Below are positions 16,755-24,972 of a stretch of 64,000 bases of DNA, piece after piece. Every line of letters begins with the position of its first letter. The stretch's first letter is position 1. Under the pieces are notes generated by a model that worked only from the letters and a program-made list of their open reading frames with translations, was not told the origin of the DNA and did no database searches. The stretch is from Alphaproteobacteria bacterium. GTDB taxonomy: Bacteria; Pseudomonadota; Alphaproteobacteria; UBA9219; RFNS01. The DNA lies in the NCBI GenBank assembly GCA_016124955.1, contig WGMR01000006.1, positions 62,001 through 126,000 on the forward strand. The letters run 5' to 3'. The position numbers and the translations under genes are program-made.

Positions 16755-17366
16755 TTATGCGGCTTCGCGGTCGGCGCGATCAAGCGCGGCCTTGATATCG
16801 GCCGGGCTCACATCGATACCCGCCAGCTTGCGCAGGCTTTCGCGCGCTACATCCGCCGCAACATCCTGCACATGGCTCATGGCCTGCGTGCGGGCGGCGG
16901 CGATGCGCTTTTCGGCATCCGCAAGACGGGCATTCAGCTCGCCCTGCTGCGCCGCCTGCTGCGCGGCGGCTTCGGCTTGCGCCTTTTGCTGCAAATCGGT
17001 CACCGAAGCGTGCGCCTTGGCGCGCGCATCGGCCAGAGATTTTTCGCTGGCGGCTCCGAGTTCCTTCGCCCGTTCGCTCGCTTGCCCGGCTTCGGCCAGA
17101 TCGGCCGCGAGCCGCTTCTGGCGTTCGCCGATCACCTTTTGCACGCGCGGCAGCGCGACATGGCCCATCAGCAGGTAAACGATGCCGAAACAGACCAGAA
17201 GCCAGAAAAGCTGGCTCGGGTAGAAGCCGATGTCGAACTGCGGCAACTGGTCGCCGCCGCCGGCATGTGCGGTTTCCGCCGCTTCGCCCGCGGCTTCCTC
17301 CGCCCACGCCGGCAAAGCCAGCATCGGCAGAAAAAGAAGCGCCAGATTATGCAGCCAAATGCGCAT
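16755..17366 (-). CDS. atpF': ATP synthase Fo subunit b'
   Basis: A 203-residue b' subunit. It begins with a signal-like hydrophobic stretch ending LALPAWA and a Glu/Ala/Gly-rich segment, then the membrane helix (SQLFWLLVCFGIVYLLMGHV, about residues 50-70) and a long Ala/Glu/Lys/Arg coiled coil. The motif FDIGFYPSQLFWLLVCFGI is typical of b' over b. It pairs with AtpF as a heterodimeric stalk. It lies between atpE (5 bp upstream) and atpF. Confidence 0.92.
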   Translation of the reverse strand: MRIWLHNLALLFLPMLALPAWAEEAAGEAAETAHAGGGDQLPQFDIGFYPSQLFWLLVCFGIVYLLMGHVALPRVQKVIGERQKRLAADLAEAGQASERAKELGAASEKSLADARAKAHASVTDLQQKAQAEAAAQQAAQQGELNARLADAEKRIAAARTQAMSHVQDVAADVARESLRKLAGIDVSPADIKAALDRADREAA

Positions 17367-17371
17367 AGACG

Positions 17372-17602
17372 TTAGCCCGCCTTGCCCATCAGCATGAAGG
17401 CGATAACGAAGCAGAGCAGCAGCACAAGCTCGGTCACGGCGAAGCCGATGAAGCCGATACCGTTGAACTTCGATGCCGCGCCGGGGTTACGCGCGATTGC
17501 GGAAATCCAGCCCGAAAAGAGCAGGCCAAGGCCGATACCGGCACCGAGCGAACCCACCATCGCCACACCGGCGCCCAGAAGTGCAATTGCGTTACTTTCC
17601 AT
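17372..17602 (-). CDS. atpE: ATP synthase Fo subunit c
   Basis: A 76-residue hairpin of two membrane helices forming the rotor ring. The Gly-rich first helix (GAGVAMVGSLGAGIGLGLLF), the polar loop ARNPGA and the second helix with the ion-binding carboxylate (FAVTELVLLLCFVIAF, Glu near residue 58) are all present. The ring-lining carboxylate with no adjacent Na+-site pattern (Gln and Ser/Thr) suggests proton use; that is inference. Good ribosome binding site (AGGGGAG) upstream. Confidence 0.96.
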   Translation of the reverse strand: MESNAIALLGAGVAMVGSLGAGIGLGLLFSGWISAIARNPGAASKFNGIGFIGFAVTELVLLLCFVIAFMLMGKAG

Positions 17603-17675
17603 TTTATTTACTCCCCTTGGTTGAACTTACCTGTTTGGTTTTACGTGTCTTGAACGAATGTTTCCCGCCCGCAAC

Positions 17676-18437
17676 CTAGTGCATTTCAATCGCGTCATGC
17701 AGATAGACGGCTGTGAGGATCGAGAAAATGTAAGCCTGCAGCCCGGCCACGAACAGCTTGAAGCCCGTGAGGCCGACCGTAAGGATAAAAGGCAGCGGGC
17801 TAAGCACCAAGCCGACGACGCCGCCGGCAAGGATCATCGTGCCGACGAGGCCGGCAAAAATCTTGAGCAAAATGCCGCCCGCCAGCATGTTGGCGAACAG
17901 TCGCACCGAAAGGCTGAAGGGGCGCACGCAGTAGGAAATGATTTCCACCACGAACAAAACCGGCACCATCACCACCGGCGCATCCTTGGGCAGGAACAAT
18001 GCGAAGAAGTGGAAGCCGTGCTTGACGAAACCGACAACCGTGCACAGAAAGAAAATGAACAGCGCGAGCGCAAAGTTGATGACGATGTGGCTCGTGACCG
18101 TGAAGCCGCCGGGCACAAGCCCGAGCATGTTGCAGAACATGATGAACATGAACAGCGCGAAGATAAAAGGGAAAAAAGCCTTCGAGCGCGGACCCGCGCT
18201 TTGTTCGACCATATTGGCGATGCTGTTGTGCAGATATTCGACCAGCATCTGGAAGCGGCCCGGCACCATCGCGGCGGGGCGCATACCGGCAATAACGATC
18301 CCGGCGCTCAGCGTGACGGCGATCAACATGAACAGCGTGGAATTGGTGAAGGAAAAATCGTAGCCCGCGAATGAAAACTCGGCGAGAGTTTTCAGTTCGA
18401 ATTGCGTCATGGGGTTATGCGCGTGCCCTGCTGCCAT
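17676..18437 (-). CDS. atpB: ATP synthase Fo subunit a
   Basis: A 253-residue polytopic stator subunit that forms the proton half-channels against the c-ring. The helix with the essential arginine is clear (SLSVRLFANMLAGGILLKIF, Arg near residue 176), and the last helix carries the polar pattern GLQAYIFSILTAVYL. Upstream features include the N-terminal FTNSTLFML helix and the EYLHNSIANMVEQ segment. It sits between atpI and atpE in the same orientation. Confidence 0.96.
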   Translation of the reverse strand: MAAGHAHNPMTQFELKTLAEFSFAGYDFSFTNSTLFMLIAVTLSAGIVIAGMRPAAMVPGRFQMLVEYLHNSIANMVEQSAGPRSKAFFPFIFALFMFIMFCNMLGLVPGGFTVTSHIVINFALALFIFFLCTVVGFVKHGFHFFALFLPKDAPVVMVPVLFVVEIISYCVRPFSLSVRLFANMLAGGILLKIFAGLVGTMILAGGVVGLVLSPLPFILTVGLTGFKLFVAGLQAYIFSILTAVYLHDAIEMH

Positions 18438-18461
18438 GATGTCCCTTGCCTGCTACCCTCT

Positions 18462-18824
18462 TTACGTTCCGTCTTCGGGGTTGTCCCCCGCTTCATCTTC
18501 TCGTTTGCGCCAACCGACCGCGCGGCTAATGCCCGCAAGCGACCGGTAAGCGTTCGCGACCCCTGCGCCGAAACCGAGAAACAACCCGATCAAGGCACCC
18601 AAGGGCGCGGAACCGAACTGCTTATCCGCCAGCCACCCGAGGAACAGGCAGATCAGGATTGCGCCGACCAGTTCGAACGCGATCCTGCTGGCCTTGGAGG
18701 TCTGCCGGTCGGCGACGAACGGGTTAAAGCCACCCGTATCCGCCGTTTTCGGCTGCCTTGCCGCCCTGATCCTCGCTTCCAGCGCTGCGAGGTTATGGTC
18801 ATCCGGCGATTGCCGATCCGCCAT
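18462..18824 (-). CDS. atpI: AtpI/AtpZ-type ATP synthase accessory protein
   Basis: A 120-residue protein with a polar N-terminus and two membrane helices (FELVGAILICLFLGWLADK; LGALIGLFLGFGAGVANAYR), the pattern of AtpI/F0F1-ATPase subunit I, which helps assemble the c-ring or handles Mg2+. First gene of the Fo operon. The start at MADRQSPDD is preferred; an in-frame ATG 10 codons upstream adds a non-conserved extension. Confidence 0.85.
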   Translation of the reverse strand: MADRQSPDDHNLAALEARIRAARQPKTADTGGFNPFVADRQTSKASRIAFELVGAILICLFLGWLADKQFGSAPLGALIGLFLGFGAGVANAYRSLAGISRAVGWRKREDEAGDNPEDGT

Positions 18825-18951
18825 GAAAACCCCCGCTGCCAAAGGCAAAAACATGCGGCCGAAGCCGCGCGCAACCTAGGGGGTGGATGGGGGTGTGTCA
18901 AGCGCCCAAATCCCCATATAACCTATTGAGAATATTGGATTTTTATGCGCT

Positions 18952-19677
18952 TTACGGTGCGGACGGCGAATCTGTGCCGCCGGGCTGCAACCGCTGCTTC
19001 AGAACGGCCGCAATCTGGTCCGGCACGCCATCCCCGAAGGCGGTAATAAACTTGCCGTCAGGCCCCATCAGATAAATCTGCGTGGTGTGATCCATCATGT
19101 AATCGTCGTCATCTTCGCTGCTTTGCTGATGGGCGGCGTGCGGATCGGCTTCGTCTTCTTCATCCTCGCCTATGCTGCTCTTGGCGTAATAGACCTTGTA
19201 GGCCTTTGCAACGGCATCGATCTGTTCCGCCGAACCGGTCATGCCGATCAACCCTTCACCGAACAAGCCGACATAGCTTGCCATTTGCTTCACGTCATCG
19301 CGCGCGGGATCGATGGTGATAAAAACGGGTTGTACCTTCGCCTTGCCTTCGGGGCCGAGCGTATCGATCGCCAGCACCATATCCTGGATGCGCGAAGGGC
19401 ATACATCGGGACAATAGGTGAAGCCGAAGCTGATAAGCGAATATTTGCCTTGCAGAATTTGTTCGGTGACCGTTTTTCCGTTCTGGTCGATCAGCGTAAA
19501 AGGCCCGCCGATTTCAATGCCCGGCGCATTAAGCGCGAAATCACGCATATCTTCCATGCGGGCGCGATCGCGCCCGCCATCATGCCACACGACATAGCCG
19601 GCAACGGCAAGGCCGATCACGCAGCCAATGGCGATGCGGATGATGCGTCTTTTGATACGTGGTTCAAGCCCCGGCAT
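18952..19677 (-). CDS. SCO1/SenC/PrrC-type copper chaperone with acidic insert
   Basis: A 241-residue membrane-anchored thioredoxin-fold protein that delivers copper to cytochrome oxidase CuA. N-terminal anchor (about residues 12-28), then the thioredoxin-like domain with the copper ligands CPDVCP (about 89-94) and the distal His in DHTTQIYLM (about 198). Between the conserved core and that His is an unusual insertion very rich in Asp, Glu and His (about 170-195, with EDEEDEADPHAAHQ), which could bind metal. No oxidase genes are adjacent. Divergence or operon context gives no further hint. Confidence 0.88.
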   Translation of the reverse strand: MPGLEPRIKRRIIRIAIGCVIGLAVAGYVVWHDGGRDRARMEDMRDFALNAPGIEIGGPFTLIDQNGKTVTEQILQGKYSLISFGFTYCPDVCPSRIQDMVLAIDTLGPEGKAKVQPVFITIDPARDDVKQMASYVGLFGEGLIGMTGSAEQIDAVAKAYKVYYAKSSIGEDEEDEADPHAAHQQSSEDDDDYMMDHTTQIYLMGPDGKFITAFGDGVPDQIAAVLKQRLQPGGTDSPSAP

Positions 19678-19729
19678 GCCGCGATATTAGCGCGGCGGCC
19701 CGGGAAAAACAAACCCCGGCAGAGCGGGC

Positions 19730-20491
19730 TTAAAGAACGCCCAGCATGCTGGCAACCAGCGGGTGGCGAACCACATCGCGGTCCGTCATGCGGACCACGG
19801 CGACACCCGTGACCTGATCGAGCTTGTCGGCGATCTTGCTTAAACCCGACATCCCTTCAAGCAGATCGCTCTGGTCCGGATCGCCCGTCAGCACCATGGT
19901 GGAGTGCCAGCCGAGCCGGGTGAGCAGCATCTTGATCTGGGTGTAGGTGCAGTTCTGCGCCTCGTCGATCACCACGAAGGCGTTATTAAGCGTACGGCCG
20001 CGCATGAAGCCGATGGGCGCGATCTCGATCGCTCCGTCAGCCAGATATTGCTTCAAGCGCTTGCCACCGAGCCTGTCGTTGAGCGCGTCATATAAAGGCC
20101 GCAGGTAGGGCGCCAGTTTTTCCTGCAGGTCACCCGGCAGGAAGCCGATGGTTTCGCCCGCTTCGATCGCGGGGCGGGAAAGGATGATACGATCAACCCG
20201 CCCTTCTTCAAGCGCTTCCACGGCGGCGGTGATGGCAAGGTATGTCTTGCCGGTGCCGGCGGGACCGGCGGCAACCACCATGCTGTGCTTGGCCATCGCG
20301 TCCATCAGCGCGGCCTGATTGGCGTTTTGCGGTTTGACCTTGCGAACATAGCTTTGATCGCGTCGGTCGAAGGCGGGGTTGCTTAGAGGATCCCAAGGAG
20401 AGCGCTTGGAGTGCAGCGGCTGGACGTTGTAGGCACTATCGTGTTTTACAGCATTGACTTCGATCTTAGAGCGCTGTGAACGTTTGCCCAT
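19730..20491 (-). CDS. phoH: PhoH family P-loop ATPase
   Basis: A 253-residue PhoH-type ATPase. Walker A GPAGTGKTYLA (about residues 77-87), the LSRPAIEAGETIGFLPGDL segment and Walker B VVIDEAQN (about 170-177) are all intact, followed by the TGDPDQSDL sensor. PhoH proteins are linked to RNA processing and phosphate stress, with uncertain biochemistry. Unusually for an alphaproteobacterium it is not in a miaB-phoH-ybeY-corC cluster. The ATG at 20491 has an AAGGGAGG ribosome binding site. A structured leader lies upstream. Confidence 0.88.
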   Translation of the reverse strand: MGKRSQRSKIEVNAVKHDSAYNVQPLHSKRSPWDPLSNPAFDRRDQSYVRKVKPQNANQAALMDAMAKHSMVVAAGPAGTGKTYLAITAAVEALEEGRVDRIILSRPAIEAGETIGFLPGDLQEKLAPYLRPLYDALNDRLGGKRLKQYLADGAIEIAPIGFMRGRTLNNAFVVIDEAQNCTYTQIKMLLTRLGWHSTMVLTGDPDQSDLLEGMSGLSKIADKLDQVTGVAVVRMTDRDVVRHPLVASMLGVL

Positions 20492-20840
20492 CAGGTACCT
20501 CCCTTACAGGTATGGTCCGATCTATGCGTCAGGTTCTCCCTCCGCCATCAGACCACGCGGTTCGTGGCGTGCACCGGACCGCGCATGGTCAAGGCTGGTG
20601 CCGCACGCCAGACTCTGGTTTTGGCTGCACGCAAGCAAATGCTGCGTCGCGCGCAATCCAAGAAACTTGATTTTCGGGGGTCGTAAATGGTTCAAACCGG
20701 GGAGACGCTCAAACTGGCGCTTGGTGGGGGTGAAATCTGCTGCCCGGTTCTCGGTAATAGCGTCACCTCAATACATCCGGCCCGGGGGCTATTTGCCCAA
20801 AGGCTTTGTATCTAAGCGGTTGAAGGTTTATGTCCTTTAA
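20492..20840 (-). promoter_or_regulatory. phoH upstream region with nested stem-loops, unexplained
   Basis: About 350 bp without a convincing gene. Adjacent to phoH, an outer pairing GGTCCG/CGGACC (20514-20519 with 20575-20580) encloses a hairpin CCACG/CGTGG (20553-20557 with 20563-20567). On the minus strand this would be the 5' leader of phoH ending in its ribosome binding site. On the plus strand a 33-codon Lys/Arg-rich frame (20585-20686) is open but lacks a ribosome binding site. I tested for tmRNA, 6S, RNase P and SRP signatures by eye and found none. Confidence 0.3.
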
Positions 20841-21010
20841 CCACGACTCAACTTTATCATAGAAGGTTAACAAGTCACTTAACGAATTGGGCGCCGGGAA
20901 CGGTTTGTGTCCATTGATGCAGGAAAGACACAACATATTGATTGGCCATGAGTTTTTGCCATTTCCGCATCGTAATGATGCAGGGAAAAACACCTTCGCA
21001 GCCGCGAAAC
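20841..21010. other. Non-coding gap between phoH leader and rpmJ promoter
   Basis: AT-richer sequence with no supported gene. A minus-strand frame (20763-20993, about 76 codons) shows no family resemblance and no ribosome binding site. Nothing else is recognisable beyond the rpmJ promoter that follows. Confidence 0.3.
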
Positions 21011-21039
21011 TTGACGTAGGCGGTTCGGTTCACTAGTTT
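21011..21039 (+). promoter_or_regulatory. Candidate sigma70-type promoter of rpmJ
   Basis: TTGACG (21011-21016), a 17 bp spacer and TAGTTT (21034-21039). The -35 matches 5 of 6 consensus bases, the -10 is weaker. It lies 45 bp upstream of the rpmJ start codon and points toward it. Confidence 0.45.
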
Positions 21040-21083
21040 GCGGCCCTTCCGGGTGACAAAACAAGTTTTGCAGGAACAAGGTT

Positions 21084-21209
21084 ATGAAGATCGTCAATTC
21101 ACTGAAGGCGCTGAAAAAGCGCGACGCGAACAACCGGCTCGTGCGCCGCAAAGGCCGCGTTTACATCATCAACAAGAAGAACAAGCGCTACAAGGCGCGC
21201 CAGGGCTAA
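21084..21209 (+). CDS. rpmJ: Ribosomal protein bL36
   Basis: A 41-residue, highly basic protein ([14 protein letters not shown] at the N-terminus, RYKARQG at the C-terminus), the alphaproteobacterial form of L36, found in the large ribosomal subunit near the 23S peptidyl transferase region. The zinc-ligand cysteines of the other L36 type are absent; this is the Cys-free version. AGGAACAAGG precedes the ATG. Stand-alone gene, convergent with the TPR glycosyltransferase that ends 8 bp beyond its stop. Confidence 0.97.
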   Translation: MKIVNSLKALKKRDANNRLVRRKGRVYIINKKNKRYKARQG

Positions 21210-21217
21210 GCCCCCGG

Positions 21218-22960
21218 CTAGGCGGCACGCTGCGCAAGCGCGGCGGCAACGTTTGCAATTACATCGGCCCATTCACGCGCCTTCGTCTGGCGGTATAGCC
21301 GCGCCGACGGATACCACGGGCTGTCTTCGCGCCCGGTAAGCCAGCGCCAATCAGGCCCAAGCGGCAGCATCACCCAGACCGGCCGCCCAAGCGCCCCGGC
21401 AAGATGCACGGCCGCAGTATCGACCGAAATCACAAGATCAAGTTGCTGCATGATGCGCGCGGTATCGGCAAAATCGCCGATCATGCTGCCGCAATCGATA
21501 ACCGGCAGCGTCTTCAGCAGCGCCGCTTCGTCGTCGCGTATATCGGTCGGGCGCACGAGGCTGTAGAAGGTTGCGCCGCCGATATCAAACAAAGCCTTGA
21601 ACTGTTCCAGCGGCACCGAGCGGCGCAAATCGTGCTTATGGAACTTGCTGCCCATCCATACCACGCCGACCCTCAGCCCCTGCCCCGCAGGCAGCGCGGG
21701 CGCGGCGCCCGGCGGCGGCGCGAGATAGGACGCGGCGGCGGGCACCGTATCCAGCACCGTGCCGAAATGCGCAGGCAGATCCATGATCGCGGCATGGCAA
21801 TCGCACGGCGTTTCGGGCGCGGCGGCACGGTCGATCAATTCATCGACGCCATCGAAGCCGTGCAACAAAGCGTGCAGCGGTTTGCGCGCGGCATACACAA
21901 CGCGCGCGCCGCGCTGCTTCAGAAGCGGCAGATAACGGCAGAACATGATGCAATCGCCGAAACCCTGTTCATCGACCACAAGAATGGTTTTGCCTTGCAA
22001 ATCGCCGCCATCCCATAGCGGCGCGGCATGTTGCAAGCGCCGCAACGCAGGCACCGCCTGCCAGCGCCAGCGATAGTTGGCGAAACCTTCAGCGAGGTTG
22101 CCGCGCAGCAAGCTGATCAGCGCATTATGGTAATTGATGGCCGGGTCATGCGGGCGCAGCGCCAGCCCCTTGCGGTAGGCCGCCTCGGCTTCATCATAGC
22201 GCCCGGCGCCCTGCAATGATTGGGCATAATTATCCCAGCCTTCGGGGTTGCCGGGCTCCAGCTTCAGCGCACGTTCATAAACGCCGATCGCTTCTTCATC
22301 CCGGAACAGGCGGTTGAGCGCCAGCCCGTACATGAAATGTGCGTGCGCATGGTTCGGCGCCATCTGCAGCGCCTTCTGCGCTTCGGCCAGCAAAGCATCG
22401 TAATCGCCTTTCTGATCGAGCACGTTGGCAAGGTTAAGTTGCACTTCAAGGTTACCGGGCGCGGCCAGCTGCGTCGCACGCAGTTCGCCGAGCGCTTCGT
22501 CGTATTTCTGTTGCGCGGCCAGCGCGAGGCCGAGATTCATGCGCGCCTGCAGCATATGCGGCGCAAGCTTCAGCGCAGCGCGATAGCTTTCCACCGCAGC
22601 CGCGCCATTGCCCGCGAGGCGCAGCGCGTTGCCGAGATTGTAGTGCGCTTCAGCCATGCCGGGCGCCATGCCGGCCGCAAGCTGCAGCTCCCTGACCGCT
22701 TCCGGGTATTGCGCGGCAGAGATCAGCGCAGTGCCGAGATGCAGCCGGAACAGCGCCGCCTTGGGGTCGATCGCGACAGCGCGGCGTATGGTCGCGACCG
22801 CCTCGTCGGGCTTGCCGAGCCCGTCCAGCACCACGCCGAGCAGCGACAGGGCATCGGCATTGCGCGGTTGCTGCCGCAGCGCCAGACGGTAGCCGCTTTC
22901 CGCCTCCTTAAGGCGGCCGGCGCGGTGATGATCGATGGCGGCTTGGAGCTGGCGGGACAT
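21218..22960 (-). CDS. TPR protein with GT9-like C-terminal domain
   Basis: A 580-residue protein. About residues 1-310 are eight or nine canonical TPR repeats (for example AHYNLGNALRLAGNGAAAVE and ALKLEPGNPEGWDNYAQSLQ). The C-terminal 250 residues look like a heptosyltransferase/ADP-heptose-type (GT9-like) fold: LVVDEQGFGDCIMFCRYLPL, RVGVVWMGSKFHKHD, and DLVISVDTAAVHLAGALGRP with PWYPSARLYRQ near the end. The acceptor and donor are unknown. It starts 6 bp after the stop of pyk, so it is probably the distal gene of a lipoprotein-pyk-TPR run. Confidence 0.8.
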   Translation of the reverse strand: MSRQLQAAIDHHRAGRLKEAESGYRLALRQQPRNADALSLLGVVLDGLGKPDEAVATIRRAVAIDPKAALFRLHLGTALISAAQYPEAVRELQLAAGMAPGMAEAHYNLGNALRLAGNGAAAVESYRAALKLAPHMLQARMNLGLALAAQQKYDEALGELRATQLAAPGNLEVQLNLANVLDQKGDYDALLAEAQKALQMAPNHAHAHFMYGLALNRLFRDEEAIGVYERALKLEPGNPEGWDNYAQSLQGAGRYDEAEAAYRKGLALRPHDPAINYHNALISLLRGNLAEGFANYRWRWQAVPALRRLQHAAPLWDGGDLQGKTILVVDEQGFGDCIMFCRYLPLLKQRGARVVYAARKPLHALLHGFDGVDELIDRAAAPETPCDCHAAIMDLPAHFGTVLDTVPAAASYLAPPPGAAPALPAGQGLRVGVVWMGSKFHKHDLRRSVPLEQFKALFDIGGATFYSLVRPTDIRDDEAALLKTLPVIDCGSMIGDFADTARIMQQLDLVISVDTAAVHLAGALGRPVWVMLPLGPDWRWLTGREDSPWYPSARLYRQTKAREWADVIANVAAALAQRAA

Positions 22961-22966
22961 ACCGCT

Positions 22967-24421
22967 TTATAGCAACTGGTTTTCGACCCACGCAATACGC
23001 AGGATATTGGTGTTGCCGGGCGTGCCGAAGGGAACGCCTGCCGTAACCACCAGCCGCTGGCCGACCTCGGCGATGCCATCATGCTGCGCGACATGCGAAG
23101 CCTTTTGCACCATTTCGGCAAAATCATGCACGTCTTCGGTATGAACGGCGTGCACGCCGAACGAAAGCGCAAGACGGCGCGCGGTTTCGAGTTTTGACGT
23201 CAGGCACAAAATCGGCACATGCGGACGTTCGCGCGCGGCGCGCAGCGTGGTCGCGCCGTGGGTCGTGTAGGTGACGATCGCGGCCGCATCGATGGTTTCG
23301 ACCACCTGCCGTGCGGCAGCGGTAATCGCATCGGCCGCCGTATGCTGCAGATCCGGATGCTGGCTGTCCATCATATCGCGGTAGATCGGGTCGGTGTGAA
23401 TACGGCGCGCGATGCGGTCCATAATCGCCACCGCTTCGACCGGGTATTTTCCCATTGCGGTTTCACCCGAAAGCATGATGGCGTCGGCGCCATCGTAAAT
23501 TGCGGTCGCGACGTCCGAAGCTTCGGCCCGCGTCGGCGCCGGGCTCGCGATCATCGATTCCAGCATCTGCGTCGCCACGATCACGGGCTTGCCGAGCTTG
23601 CGCGCTTCGCGCACGATCTGTTTCTGGATGCTTGGCACATCTTCGGGCGGCAATTCGACCCCAAGATCGCCGCGCGCAACCATCACGCCGTCGGCCAGTT
23701 CAAGAATACGCTCCAGCGTCTTGACGGCAGAAGGCTTTTCCAGCTTCGCCAGCACCGCGGCGCGCCCCGCCACCAGCTTCTTGATGCCCGCCACGTCTTC
23801 CGGGCGCTGCACGAAGGAAAGCGCAACCCAATCGGCCCCCATCGCGAGCGCGGCATCAAGATCGCGCTTATCTTTATCTGTCATCGCCGAAAGCGGCAGC
23901 ACCACGCCCGGAACATTCACGCCCTTATGATCGGAAAGACGGGTGCCGGATATAACCTCGGTCACCATATGGTCGCGCCCGACGCTGGTGACGCGCAAAC
24001 GCACGCGTCCGTCATCGCACAGAATATCGCTGCCCGCGCCGACGGCCGCGAAGATTTCCGGGTGGGGCAGGCAGACGCGGTTTTCATCGCCGGGCTTATG
24101 TTCAAGATCGAAGCGGAAAGATTGCCCCGGCTTGAGATCGATCGCGCCCTTGGCGAATGCGCCGACGCGCAGCTTCGGGCCTTGTAGATCGGCGAGCGCG
24201 CAGATCGGGCGGTTCAGTTCGCTTTCCAGCCCGCGCACAATTTCCATACGGCGACGGTGATCATCATGCGTGCCGTGGCTGAAATTGAAGCGGAAAACAT
24301 CGGCGCCAGCCATGAACAGATCGCGGATCGCGTCTTTCGTGTTGCTGGCCGGGCCCAGCGTCGCCACGATCTTGGTGGCGCGTTCGCGGTGAACCGGTCT
24401 GGCTGGACCTGCATGGGACAT
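22967..24421 (-). CDS. pyk: Pyruvate kinase
   Basis: A 484-residue enzyme converting phosphoenolpyruvate and ADP to pyruvate and ATP, last step of glycolysis. Landmarks: ATKIVATLGPAS (residues about 14-25), FRFNFSHGTHDDH, ALADLQGPKLR, the active-site stretch LEKPSAVKTL leading to MVARGDLGVELP, and LSGETAMGKYPVEAV. The start at 24421 is chosen because the longer frame (to 24496) would overlap the upstream lipoprotein gene by 70 bp, while this ATG comes 4 bp after that gene's stop. Its neighbours are the Cys-rich lipoprotein upstream and the TPR glycosyltransferase downstream. Confidence 0.96.
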   Translation of the reverse strand: MSHAGPARPVHRERATKIVATLGPASNTKDAIRDLFMAGADVFRFNFSHGTHDDHRRRMEIVRGLESELNRPICALADLQGPKLRVGAFAKGAIDLKPGQSFRFDLEHKPGDENRVCLPHPEIFAAVGAGSDILCDDGRVRLRVTSVGRDHMVTEVISGTRLSDHKGVNVPGVVLPLSAMTDKDKRDLDAALAMGADWVALSFVQRPEDVAGIKKLVAGRAAVLAKLEKPSAVKTLERILELADGVMVARGDLGVELPPEDVPSIQKQIVREARKLGKPVIVATQMLESMIASPAPTRAEASDVATAIYDGADAIMLSGETAMGKYPVEAVAIMDRIARRIHTDPIYRDMMDSQHPDLQHTAADAITAAARQVVETIDAAAIVTYTTHGATTLRAARERPHVPILCLTSKLETARRLALSFGVHAVHTEDVHDFAEMVQKASHVAQHDGIAEVGQRLVVTAGVPFGTPGNTNILRIAWVENQLL

Positions 24422-24425
24422 ATGC

Positions 24426-24812
24426 TTATTTAGCAGGGACGACCTTGCCTCCGCAACCGGTATAACAGCCCCGGTATATGTCACTGCATTCATCAATACA
24501 GGCGGTATCGGCTTCGCACCGTTCGGGATGTTCGAAATCTTCCAGATTGCGGTTGACCATCAACCCATCGCGCAATTGCTGCTTTGCGTATGCTTCGTAG
24601 GCCGTCAGCGCACGCCGGGTCATGTTGTGCAAGCACTGGTTGCGGCCGAAATCGCATTGTTTCTCGCAAAACTCACGCGCCTGCTGGCACTGTATCACGC
24701 ATAAGCGCCCGCCCGCCGTAAGCGGCAGGGCATATTCATACCCCTCGCGCCCACCCGATGACGAGCAGGCGGAAAGAACGAGAACAAGGGATATGACGGA
24801 AAGTCGCTGCAT
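24426..24812 (-). CDS. Small lipoprotein with duplicated CX3C-X6-CX3C motif
   Basis: A 128-residue predicted lipoprotein: signal peptide with lipobox L-S-A-C (Cys at about residue 16). The mature part contains two copies of the same cysteine spacing, CVIQC-(6)-CEKQC (about 38-53) and CIDEC-(6)-CYTGC (about 104-119). The order suggests two disulfide-stapled helical hairpins. I do not recognise the family. The stop lies 4 bp before pyk, so it would be co-transcribed with it, downstream of tRNA-Thr. Role unknown; the compartment, if exported, is the periplasm. Confidence 0.75.
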   Translation of the reverse strand: MQRLSVISLVLVLSACSSSGGREGYEYALPLTAGGRLCVIQCQQAREFCEKQCDFGRNQCLHNMTRRALTAYEAYAKQQLRDGLMVNRNLEDFEHPERCEADTACIDECSDIYRGCYTGCGGKVVPAK

Positions 24813-24829
24813 GACAAAACCCGGGAAAC

Positions 24830-24904
24830 TGGTGCCGGTTATCCGATTTGAACGGATGACCTACCGCTTACAAGGCGGTTGCTCTACCCCTGAGCTAAAC
24901 CGGC
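24830..24904 (-). tRNA. tRNA-Thr(TGT)
   Basis: A full cloverleaf on the minus strand: 7 bp acceptor stem GCCGGTT/AACCGGC, D-arm TAGCTCAGGGGTAGAGCA, anticodon loop CTTGTAA with anticodon TGT (decodes ACA), T-arm with TTCAAAT, and an encoded CCA (24830-24832). The loop, arms and stems pair correctly. Confidence 0.96.
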
Positions 24905-24972
24905 AATCTTGCTTCGTGAATGCCTTCAAACTTACCAGAACTGTTACCCTGATAAAAGCGGCGCTTCTGCCG

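Noticed and set aside
20454-20840. 128-codon plus-strand frame upstream of rpmJ
   Set aside because: It overlaps the start of phoH, has no ribosome binding site, is rich in Arg/Ser/Pro/Trp as in shadow frames, and shows no domain.
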